DNA of 64,000 nucleotides from Balanoglossus misakiensis (Eukaryota > Hemichordata), in assembly GCA_040954595.2 (NCBI GenBank), contig CM082578.2:5890001-5954000 (forward strand). Reading direction: 5' to 3'. Below, in pieces: positions 1 through 11,900 of this stretch (positions within the stretch are counted from its first letter, which is position 1; the number at the start of each line of letters is the position of its first letter). The notes beneath the pieces were generated by a model. That model saw only the letters and a program-made list of their open reading frames with translations. It had not been told where the DNA came from and made no database searches. The position numbers were made by a program, and so were the translations under genes.

Positions 1-409
1 AATAGCAGTATTGCATTTGCACAGAAGCATTACTGATAGCAATGCGGGCCGGGGGATTGTGTGTTGTCTCAAATTTCTGCTTTATTTTACGGTTGATTTA
101 CTTTTATATTTGGTGATACATTTCAGCAAAAGAATACTTCCCCACCCCCGGACCCAGGTATACCTCGAGATATCGACCAGTTCCCGACATCTGTCGTGCA
201 CTGGAGTTGAACAGGTCAAAATCTGAAAAAAATGGAGTCAACCTGGCCCCCTTTACCGATAATAGAACCGGTCTACTGAGTGTTAGTGTTAACTGAAATT
301 TAACATTAGCCTAATCCTTTTCTCTTTCTGTTACCAGATTACTGATATGATTATTCGCGGGGTCATTTATTTTTAAATGTTTGTGCAATGTTCTGCCTTC
401 ACATGATAG

Positions 410-2396
410 GAAATGGAAAAACTGGTGGACGAAGGTCTGGTCAAGGCAATTGGGGTCTCTAACTTCAACTCCAAACAGATAGAACGAATTCTGCTCTCTG
501 CCAAACACAAGCCTGTGGTCAACGAAGTACGTATATTGAGATAGGTGCATGATTCGCTCTTCCACGAATTTACAATTGTCAATACACCCAGTTACAACTT
601 GCCTTGTGTTTTATTTGCCTGGAGATACCTATGATTTCATGATTACGTTTTATCTTGCAGATCGAAGTACATCCATATTTTGTGAGAAAAAAGCTGATCA
701 AGTTCTGCCAATCGAATGGAATAGCTGTGACGGCCTTCTGTTCATTAGGCGCACCTGCTCATCCAAAGTACAGCGTAACATACATACTCTATAGTATAAA
801 TACAAAGTAACTGATTTCACTTGGTATGCTTTGAGGCTTACTCGCCCAGGTTTGCCAGAATAGTCCGGCGAACCCAGAATGTCCACTCTCTGCTCCACAC
901 ATTCAGCCACGTTTATAATATTCTGTTATTGCCCAAAATATATAATGTATAGCATAAGGTATGATATGAGTATGATTATTGTATAATGTGATATATTGAT
1001 ATGTACGGTATGGTGTATAGGCCTACATGTAGGAATAAGATGTATCGACTCCTTTATCTTTTGTGGACAGCTTAGTTGAAAACGTTCCCAAGTTTATGGA
1101 TGACTCTGTGGTGAAAGCTATCGCTAAAAAGTACCAGAAATCGCCAGCACAAGTTCTTCTTCGATACTCAATCAACCTTGGATGTGTTGTCATACCCAAG
1201 AGTGTCAATCCTGACCACATGAAAGAAAACACTCAGGTATTTTGAAATGAATATCGGTTATGAGGTCATAAGAACTCTTCTCCGTCGAAGCTTCAGAAAC
1301 AACCATCGTCGTCATCGTATTCGTTGTAGTATAAAATATTCTCTCAGAGTAGAGATTAACCTGTAAAATATAACGTATGCTGTCGCAATTACTAGTACTA
1401 TGTAATAAACACAAACCATCAATAGTGGACAGAACCCCATTGCGTATATATACTCACAGCGCAATGGTAAAATCAGAAAGTCTGTTTCATCGTGTGTTTC
1501 CTTTGTAGTAAATTTGTAATGCCTCAACATGCCCTCACTCACACGATCTTGGTGCATCAATACATTGGAGCAAAACACCGATTTTATCCCCCCCCCCTCC
1601 ACCCCCCCCCCCCCCCCAAAAAAAGTTATAGCAGGGCAGACCAGATAATCATTCTTGATCATTCTATCCGCAGATATTTGATTTTGAACTGGACCAAGAA
1701 GACATGGCAACCTTAGAGAAACACAATCGTGGCAAGCCCATTTCTAGGTATTGGCAAAGGTAGGTACGATTTGACAGTAATTATATACCATCTCAGGTAT
1801 CGTGTCAAAGTCCATTTTAGTGATTTAAAAAAAAAAATTATCTGGATGAAATTGTTGAGGAGTTTATCGCCTCACTTTCATAACCCATGCAGTGAAACAA
1901 CATAAGTAGTTAACGTATTACAAGTGAATTCCCCATGTTACAATGTCAATCGAACGATGCCAGAACCATGGCTCTTCGTGCGGCCACGAGCGATTATGTT
2001 TCATGGATGTCGCAATACACTATCAATATATAATACGTTTTAACTACATTAAAACATCCCTTATGTATATCACCTGGCAGCCAGGTTGGGTCCAAACCTT
2101 ACACATGTCCAAACAATGGTTATAGAAGCATGATACAAATGCATTTTAATTTCTTATCGAATGACGTATTGTACCCACTGGCAATATACATGTATGTTTC
2201 ATGGATATGTCAGGCGCTTGGTGTCAATAACAAAGTTCAGAAATTTAAGTTTTAAGAGATTGGAACTCGACCACGCCGATTCGCGTAGCCGAATAGTCAA
2301 CACGCAAGCAATACAGCGAAATCCCACACAGATATACCTAACCCTAATCTTTACAGGTTTAAGGACCACCCTCACTACCCGTTCAATGAAGAGTGA
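410..2396 (+). CDS. Aldo-keto reductase, 3' five exons (copy 1, gene continues left of window)
   Basis: This is an NADPH-dependent aldo-keto reductase (AKR1-like), cytosolic by family. Only the C-terminal half is in the window. Exons read from splice sites: 410-526, 661-767, 1071-1236, 1674-1759 and 2357-2396 (stop TGA), 171 residues in all. Motifs seen are [19 protein letters not shown], the cofactor-binding [15 protein letters not shown], and the C-terminal [12 protein letters not shown]. Exon phases are identical to those of the complete copy at 17136-21053. The catalytic Asp/Tyr/Lys/His exons would lie upstream, outside the window. A polyadenylation signal AATAAA is at 2454-2459. The protein differs from copy 2 at a few positions, for example NGIAVTAFC instead of KGIVVTAFS. 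The substrate cannot be deduced. Confidence 0.9.
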
Positions 2397-4260
2397 TGTC
2401 CTTTGCGGCCGGCGATGGCTACGATAAAAGTGTACCCCATCTAATCTATGTAAAATAAACTATTGGAGAGAAGACAATCGTAGGCTAGATTAAGTGGTGA
2501 CATGTGCAGTCCAGCAATTCCTGTTAAGGCCACGTCTCAACTATTCCTCAAAACAGCTTACCTGTCATTCCTTGTTTCTTGAATTAACCCCTAAATTGAC
2601 AATACACCATTTGATCAAGGCAATAGCTGTAAAAAGTATCTGCAATTCGTGTTTCAAATGTTAAAGTACCAGCTCTTCGAGAGGTGTTTAAATCACGCAT
2701 GCTCAGTTAATGTAACATGACCAACTTTCAGCCAACCAGGGAAGGCCACCGTCCGCCCCCTGGCTCAGTACTTTCACAGGCGGCACTGCTCGCACACGCT
2801 GCTTTCAATTTGTCATAGCATGGCAGTTTGCTTTTACAGTTAGGTATCGGTTTAAAAGAACATAATAGTCACCGAGAGACGGCGTGGTAGTGATGGATAA
2901 TCTCAGCGTCGACGTGGCTGCGACTGGCGAAGAAAAAAGAGCGCCACCATATGTTCTTAACAACACTCAGACACACAATTTTAGCCAGGTAGACGTGTCC
3001 AAGTCTATGGGCTTGATTATTTCAAAAATAAAAACATTTCAGAAAATGTTGTTCCGAGTCTCTCCTTGTAGCATGTGTGGAGTTAAGGCAGCAAGTGTGA
3101 GCGCGTATGTCATTGGACCATCGGCTCAGTTCCGCATTCGATATTCGGCACTGTACCAGAAACTCACTCAAAGCAAGCAAAACCACGAAAAGTATTGAGA
3201 CTATAGAATCTTTATAACGGAAAAAAGCAAGAAGTCACGTCAGCGCTAGAAGGGGTAGAATCGTAAAGAAAAAACTGGTAGACAACAAAACCTATTTAGT
3301 TTCTATCATATTCATATTTATTTACTTTTCTCTAAATTTAATCTACGACAAATGTACCAAATTAAGCAAATTTACTTAATGTTAAATAACTGAATCCCTA
3401 TGATCATTTGAAACACTATACTGTCTTCAGGTGAATCGTGGTATTATTTTGCTATTTTTTACACAAGAACACACCTTAACTAGAAAAAACGCTGATACCG
3501 AATAATACAGCAGCTACATGTAGTTATTGTCTACAAATTGGCAAATGCTATGTAATTAATATATACTTTGGGAATAGAATGAGCTAAACGTGCGAGTTTG
3601 TGGTTCATAGTAAAACCATGTAAGTTGACTGTCAGAGTGTACAATTTCGACTGTATAATTAGCTTTTCTGCAGTTTATACTCAAAATGGTAAACTCAAAC
3701 TAACACATTGCCAGGATGTAAAGCTCATATTTGGTGGTGGGGGAGTAGGCTATTGAGTTTGCATTATTAGTATTTCATCCATAATCTAGACTTAGAAATG
3801 CAAGTGTGGCCCCTTGCATATAACATTTCCTATACGAGGCATATGGGGACAAATTCAGACGTAAGTTCCAATGATTCCACCTTTCAGTAAATACAGATGT
3901 TTATTAAATGATAGCTTAACGTCTAACTCGAAAACAAAAACAACCCGTAATACAATCCACATAGGTACATGTACTTCTGGCTGCCTTAAATAGGTTTTCA
4001 CTTTGTGCTGGGGGTCAAATCATATTATAATAATTGCATTCTGGGTAAAACGACGACAACTCTGTAGTTAGAAATAGAAGAAATAATATGTTGACTGTAT
4101 TTCATGACTTCCCTTCGTCAAAAATGTCTGCCGTTGTAGTTAGCATATTGCACATTTTATTCTGTTATAAAGTTTTAAAATGACCGGTTATCACTCTAGC
4201 TTATGAGCTTCAATCTCTTAAACATGGCAAAACTCGGTCAACTCGAAATTGTGTCGATCA
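2397..4260. other. Intergenic: dispersed duplicated blocks, no gene seen
   Basis: No convincing exon is seen. About 2397-2600 continues the AKR duplication (matches 21054-21260). About 3035-3215 is a dispersed repeat also present near 22385-22505 and 26390-26560. About 3225-3420 matches 22600-22800, and about 3420-3650 matches 24450-24700. The 104-residue open frame at 2884-3198 lies largely in this repeat, has no homologue I recognise and is probably not coding. Confidence 0.6.
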
Positions 4261-4510
4261 TTTATTCAAAGCAGCTACAAAAGTGGACTCCCTCACGGCC
4301 CCGGCCTCTCGCCGCCCACGCAGACTTAAATTGTCTGGTTGAATGTGCGCCCTCGCAGGCCGAGCGTAAGTTGTAGCGAACCGCGCGGGTTATGGATACC
4401 GATCACTCATATTCGTCACGCACGTACACAATGCCACGTGATTGGTTTCGTCACGGGACCAATAATACAAGGCGCACGGTATAATATAAGGTGCTAGTAA
4501 CAGGTAAGTA
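4260..4510 (+). promoter_or_regulatory. Possible promoter region of the ARM-NHR-Mab21 gene
   Basis: A locally GC-rich stretch (about 4290-4400) is followed by a CCAAT box near 4460 and a TATA-like TATAATATAAGG near 4481-4492. A splice-donor-like ACAG|GTAAGT lies at about 4503. The donor is only about 15-20 bases after the TATA-like motif, which fits poorly with a standard start site, so either the TATA or the donor may be spurious. It is placed here because it is the only promoter-like stretch between the AKR gene and the first coding exon at 5683. Confidence 0.25.
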
Positions 4511-5682
4511 CACTGTATGCCTGCCTTACTCCATAAGTTTAAATTTACTTGTTGCATGACTCCAAAGCTAATACGAATGACAATGGTGTATTGTGTTTTC
4601 CCCGATGGCCTTTTTCACCCACGGTGTTTTTTGAATTAATACACTTGCTATTTAGAAATAATTTCTCTTTCACTTTCGATTTAGCTTAATACGCAAGGAG
4701 TACCTCATTCACCACCAAACCAGAAACATACAGGACGAGCTGATGTACGTACATGTAAAGCCTGTTTGTTTTGAAATATCGGTCAGTTTAATGTCTTGTT
4801 ATTCGCCCGTCTTTTCGTGTTTATATGTCTCGTTGACAACGTTACACGGTATGTGCATATAAGCACCAGGAGGGGTGAAGTCCATTATATTCGCTGACGA
4901 CGATGTGTTTAGATATGATTCATACATACCTGTGTATCCATGACCAGCAGCGTATACAATGCGCATGCGTGCATACCCATTGTTGCATTGCCTTCTTAGT
5001 ACACGAACCTGGACAGATCTCTAACAATAATAGGATCGTTATCGCTAGCTGTCAAAATGAAACACCAAGGCAAAAATATTCATGCGTTCTTGCACTATAT
5101 ATCGTGAAGACACTGTGCAAAAGGTTAATATTCGATGTGCGCTCTAGATAGAGTGCACGTGGCACCATTAATAATAATAATAAAGCGCCATGCATCAACC
5201 GATATGTTCAAACACGCTGAACAAAATGATAAAAACAACCAAATAAAGCAAAAAGTTCAAAACTAAAAGAAGACAATGCTATAAAAAACTATAGAAAGAG
5301 AACATCTTTTAAAAAACAATACACATACTCAAAAAGGTGGGTTTTAATGGATTTTGACATGAAAAAAACGAGAGACTTTGTCCTTTTAAGTTTGGATATA
5401 AGAAGACGTCACAGTTGTACATTTCGAATCTGTGGTGCAACATGAGAAAATTCTAGATCACCAAATGATTTCAGTCGAGTTGGCACTTCAGTAATACGGC
5501 ACTTTCGGGCAGACAAATGATTCCTCAGTGCAATGGTCACGTGACACTAGTGTCCGTAATGTGTAGATCAACGTACATTCTAGTTGTAATTTTGTTTTGT
5601 TGTTTTTGTTTTGCCACTATAACCATTCAACAATTCTGCTGTTGTTGTTTTAATTGCTGGTGTTGTTTTATCCCCCAAATAG

Positions 5683-8600
5683 CAGTTTGGAAAGAATCTT
5701 GTACTAGCACCGCGATGGCTAATGAAGGCAGAGACATTGTAGACGAATTCGAAGCTGAGGTGAAGAAAATGCACCTCGATGTTTATTCAACAAACCAAGC
5801 CAAGGTATTGTTAACAAATCCAAACATTTTTAACGAGATACTAAAGATAAGTAGTCAAAGCTGTGATTATGCAAGTCTGGGTATTACTTTGACCAATTAC
5901 ATGCTTTATATCCACGCTCCATTTGTTTGTTTGTTTGTGTTTTAGGCACGGTGGTTTTTGGTGGACATATCGCTAAGCATCTTGCACAACCTGGCGAAAG
6001 CAACTACCAGTTGGGAAAAATTTAAGGGCTCTGACACTAGACGAATATTGGACATTTATAAAGGCGCGGATTCGAAATTGCGAAGACTGCTGTCTTGCCT
6101 GGTCTTGAGTTACGTCATTGACCCAGAAACGGAAATTGAAATGATCAAAGATGATTCAGGTAAAATCGCTATCCGAGACGTGTATCACGGCCATGAAACA
6201 ATATCCAGTGGCTGCCATTTCAACATTCAAGATGTTTTATCGACAAAAATGTATTTTGAAGTATCCATGCATCGGCATCGACTGCCAGAATACATGCACA
6301 CCAATTGCGACTTTTGCAGACGCAATATGTTCACTGTCGTTACACCAGAAAAATATATGTAAAACTGAAATGTGCCATCCCGACTTAACACTGACGTAAT
6401 TGCAATGCGAAACTGATGTCTGCCGCATCTTTGTAACAAAATCGAAATTGTTAAAATAATTCCAAATGTTCCGAGGAACATTTTTTTCTTCTTGACCTTA
6501 ATAATAAAATATCATAAGTTGTTTATGAAATTAAACTAAAATAACAGAACTGTCAAAAAGTTAACGACTTTGCTTGAAGACTCAAGCATGCATAAGAGTA
6601 ATTATTCAATTAGATGAGTCAAGACATTTAAATCATAAAATCAACTTCATTCTAATCTCCTTGTTTTAAACAGATATCATAGATCAGATATTGGAGATGT
6701 TGAAATCGGAAAAGGCAAGAACGGGGTATTCCTTGCAGGAATTGCTTGAAGGACTGGAAAACTTGACATTACATCCACAAAACAAAGAAAAGGTAATAGC
6801 ATTATTATATGCAAATATACAAAATACCTGTTTCAATAACAAATTCTGAGCACAGCACATTCCACTAGCATGATTACAATATAAATAGTCACAACGTGTA
6901 ACTACTATATACATGTATACATGTATATTCATCATCGCAAACATGTGATTTTTACTTTTATAGTTGATTTATAGACAGTAGAGGGGGGAAGTTGATTTTA
7001 TGATTTAAATTTGTTCTAATCAATCTAGATATTGTCCGAAGGAGTGCCCGTTTTGTTGGATCTGTATGATGCATTCAAGGATGACGATAAATTTCTCGTC
7101 CTTGGCACGCTAGCAAAGCTTGGCTTATTTCTCGAAGCAGACGGAAAAACTAGTGCAGGTGACAATAACCAAGGTAACACTAACATTAACTCCTACATTG
7201 TCTGGTCTAGAGTTTGTTAGACTGTGGGCATGCAAAACTACTTTTCTAATTCTTTGTCCGACTTGACGGGACCTATATACCATTCTCTATTTTCGACCAT
7301 AGTTTGGTATCAAACGCACTCTATGGTCAGAATGGATACTTTTGCCCAACACCAAGCCAATTACTCAAGAGTGGGCGTTTCAGAGACCATCTGAGATTCC
7401 ATGTGCTAACTTTCCAAGGAAAACCCAAAGCAGCGCCTAATGAGGCGTCACCTTACTAAGCATTTTCATCGAAAGTTCCCGGAAACTAGGTGTCTGTAAG
7501 ATTAGTGGAATGAACATTGGGCACTATAGGGCTTAAAATCTACTGATGTTCTTATATCAATAGTTGGTTGGATATTAGGACTGGTATATCCCTTTCCTGC
7601 TATGAACTATATTTAGCTTATTACATCTCATGCTGTATTCCGTACTCTTGATTGGCTGAGACTGAACCACGTGAAATAGGTAAAAACGTGACATTGCATG
7701 GTTGACAGAATCCATGGCCCGTCGTGAGGGGATATGGTCCGCTGGGGATTCTGCACAGTCACGAAAAATTGTCGTTTGGAAGAGTCCACCATCTCTCGCA
7801 TCTGTGGCTTTAACTAGCGTAAACATCCGTCCATTTCTGATTTTGTTTATACTAGAGCTAGAAAAGGACCTACAGGAGGATATTATGTTTGTGGAAAGCT
7901 TGCTTGCCAGTCTTGAGGAGTTTGACACATGCAATTCATCTGACGTGCAGGACGTCATGAAAGCCCTGGTCGAAGCTGTATCAAAGCATTGTCGGGTGAA
8001 TAGGCGATTCATCGTTGACAAAGCTGTCACCAAAAACATCGCAGGTGAGGCATGGAGTCTAGCTGTGGCATTACATGATGGTCGATAGGAGACTTTACTT
8101 ACTAACGGTTTGTCTAATGACTGGATTTTTTGCTCATTGGAAGAAACTTACGGAAGAATCATGCAGTTGAAGTTGGTGTGAAAAGCAAAACGTTTGCTGT
8201 TAGTCATGAGAGCATGCACCATGTCCGAAATTATTTTAACAATATGCCGGGAGGTTTTTAGCCGAGAGTCAGTATCAAAGTATCTAGCACTTCTCAATCA
8301 CATCTCAAAAACTAAAGATCAGAGAAAGTCTTCAAAACGATACCAGTGACCAGATTTATGAAATTTAAAAATCCATCTGAAGACATTAAAACGCAACAAA
8401 TAACGCGCCCATTGTCCCTCCAACGACAGATTTGGAAAACGCATAATGTTGCATCTCTTTTCTTGTATAACTTTAGAATCTTTGATGACTTTCTTCACGA
8501 AACTCTACAACGACGGTGATACCACCTTGTACGAGAATGGTGACAAATTTGGCGCATTGCACGCGTCTGCAATACTGCTTTTGAACTACAGTGATGTCAG

Positions 8601-8886
8601 TGTTTCATTTGCCGATGCCATGGCAAATGCAGGATTGGTGTCCTTTCTGCTAGACATATGCGATAGACACCATTGTCACCTTGTACAAATGGTAAGGATC
8701 GAATGTTATATCTCATACAATTTATTACCATACATCTCCAGTTGATTTATATTAACGTTATGATTCGTATGTATGTATGTATGTATGTATGTATGTATGT
8801 ATGTATGTATGTATGTATGTATGTATGTATGTATGTATGTATGTATGTATGTATGTATGTATGTATGTATGTATGTATGTACGAAG

Positions 8887-8923
<37 letters not shown>

Positions 8924-11900
8924 GTTTTCACTTGTTTTTCATTTATGATTATCCGTCTCATTTGTTTCTTTCTCATGCACAGCGAGATCGACTAAAAGAC
9001 ATTGAAAGGATGCTGCGAGGAAAAGTACCGGAGCACTTAGAGAACTTAGTCGAAGATGGTAATGGTGAAGTAGCTTGCAGAGAAAATGTGGCAGATTCAG
9101 ATTTAGAAGAAACAGAGGTATGTGGAGAAACGAGTTTTCGTTGTTTTTATTGTCTCGTTTATTTTGGGGGAACGGGTCTTTTCCCCCACTGTTATTATAT
9201 AAGATAAAACTTTGGGTGTAATATTTTGACAGGAGATATCTGCTGATAACATGGACAGCACAAGTGAGCGATTTCGTTTCAAGCCAATGGGTATTCGCGC
9301 TGGCATTAAACATGGCGGAAAGGTGGCCTACAGAATGGACGCGGAAATCGACTCATTTAACAACAAAGCTGTATTCGTGACTGACAAGCCGCTACAAGAT
9401 AACCAGATGTTTGAAATAAAAATAGACAAGTTTAACCAGAAGTTAGCGAATTCTCTTGCAATGGGTAAGTTATCGCAGAAATTCATGAGAGACGGAGATG
9501 TTCTTGTCTTGTATTAATTTTAAAGTAAAACAAATCGAGGGCTGGTCGACAGAAATAAAGCCCATGCATAGAAATGACAAACCATCGCTTGAATAATTTC
9601 GATTATTATGGGAATTGCAAACTCATCAACTGTGGGTAAAGTATTGAACAGTTTAGGTACATTTAAAAAAGTTAAGACGCTGATATCGTTGCCAAAGTGT
9701 CATTCCAATATTTTTTATTCATTTCACATTTTCAGGTGCAAGTATATATTCAGAATTTCCTCGCGATGTTGTGTACTTTGGCGATGGGCATGGCATAGGA
9801 ACGGGGTTTTGGATTCTTCGGTAATTACTTAATGTTCGTTTGACATCACTGAGTTGTTATGGTTACTATAGTCCCTTTACTTTGAGTATATTTAATTGGT
9901 CTTGAGAATATACATCATTTATTTTATTTTTATATTTATTTCATTTTATGATCAGTCTGATAGATCCATAGCGAGCGACAATTGTGTCGACTGGCCCTTT
10001 CATATGTTGATGACATCAAGGAAAACAGACAGACAGACATGTAAGCAGGCAGACAAACAAACAGACGAAACCATGAAACAAACGCTTTCACGTAAGCTCC
10101 CCGTTGGACGACACAGCTGCACCGTGTTTTATCAATATTAATGCCCACAATCGCAATCCAATTCACCTTTTCAACAGAGTATATGAAGCAAGATTTCAAT
10201 TATCTCATCTTCTCTTTCTCTAGGAGTGGCGAATTCTGGCGAGATTTCATCCACAGTGGGAGTTCATACTCATTAAATTTCGAGACTGTTGGAAAGGATG
10301 ATCGTATTGGCATAGCAAGGCGCCCTAACGGAACACTTCATTTTTTCCTTAACGGGGAACACAAAGGAGTGGCTTTTAAAAGTGTGCCTGAGTGTAAGTA
10401 TTCATCCTATTTCTGAACCTTCAAAGGGTGGGTGTCGTCCACTCTGCGGCTGCGCGAATGGGTCTTACATGACAGTGTGCATGTAACTGCTACAATGTAC
10501 ATCAAGGCAAACAATGTGGTTGTTACTTTGTAGTACACTGTGCATATCATGGCATTACTCCCGAATAGGTTGGAAGGGTCTCCCTAAACATTTGGAACAA
10601 TGGTGAGAGTGTGCTCCTAAAAAAGTTAAATAAAGCAGAATTGTAATAGCATAGGCATAGGTGCACGCCATTTTTCGAGAGCCGTATAATTCTGTGAATT
10701 AAACTTCGGCCGTGGCATCGTTCATATTTCCACCCCATAGATAAGTTTATTGTGTTTATTGTTAAGGTTTTCTTTTATTCGATTTTTTGTTTACACTTTA
10801 GGTGTGTATCCTGTTGTGGCAGTGACGGGCAAATGTTTACAAGTCTCAATTGTGGATAACCCAAGCCCTATGGAAATTTCATCGGAAACAGAGGACAAAA
10901 CACTGAAACCGATTGGTATGTTTAATGTTGTAGATGGTGCTGCAATAAACAATGTTAATACAGTGCAAGAATAGACCCAAACACAATACATTACAATATA
11001 ACGTAGCGATACAGCACCATTTTTTGAATATAAAATGAAAAATACAATAAAATCCAACGCAATACACTGCAATGTGACAATCATCTGCATATTTATAATG
11101 AGAAGCTATTGATAAGAAAAACATCTAAAATATACCACAGGTTATCTTTTCACCAGTTTTGCATGCTTTGGTCACCATGGCAAATGAAAATGCTAAACTG
11201 GTCATTTTGTCCTCTATAGAACATTTTTTTGTGGACGCCGCATTTGGTGGCATGCAAACATTCAGACGAAGTCGAGCTCCACACGGAATGGACTTTGAAT
11301 ACGAGCCTGGACCAAAACCAGAGAAAGAAGATGATTCTGTGAAAAAAATGAGGGATGGTAAGTAATCTTGAGCTAAAAAGAGTAATTATCCAATCGTTTT
11401 TAAATGATAGTTCAATATTTTTTATTCTAATTGCTTATGCATATCAAGGCAATAAGTCAATGCACCCTTTTCATAATCTAGCGCCCTCACACAGTCATCA
11501 TGAATTGGAACTCATGGAGGCCAACGAGGAAACTTCCTTGATGTGATTGGTCAACTTTTCCCCATTAGTCTCGCTTTGAGTTCATATTCATATAATGGTT
11601 GCCCTATACTTATATCAGTCTATCACATACAATATCAACCAACACACATATTCAAGTTTTACTGACTACGTAAAGTGAAGGGGTTGTCCCGCCGCGTTTG
11701 TCTGTTTATAAACATTACAATTCATCCACAAATCCCCGAAATTAGATAATTCTTAGAATGAACGAAGCAGCCCACCGTAGCGTAAACTGGGCATGACAGA
11801 AACTGAAGATTCTAGTAGGTCGTGGCGACTGCAGTATAGGGTTTGCGCTAATAGGGGAGGACATATTCTCATCATCAAAGACACCAACGCGGCGCGACGA

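Noticed and set aside
2161-2427. 88-codon frame conserved exactly at 20818-21084
   Set aside because: It spans the last intron, last exon and 3' flank of the duplicated AKR genes. The identity reflects recent duplication or conversion, not a coding frame.
5517-5714. Upstream in-frame Met codons before 5715
   Set aside because: A strong acceptor at 5682 splits this frame. The preceding codons are pyrimidine-rich intron sequence.
9936-10199. Frames in the GACA/CAAA-rich region
   Set aside because: They come from simple sequence in the intron between two NHR exons.
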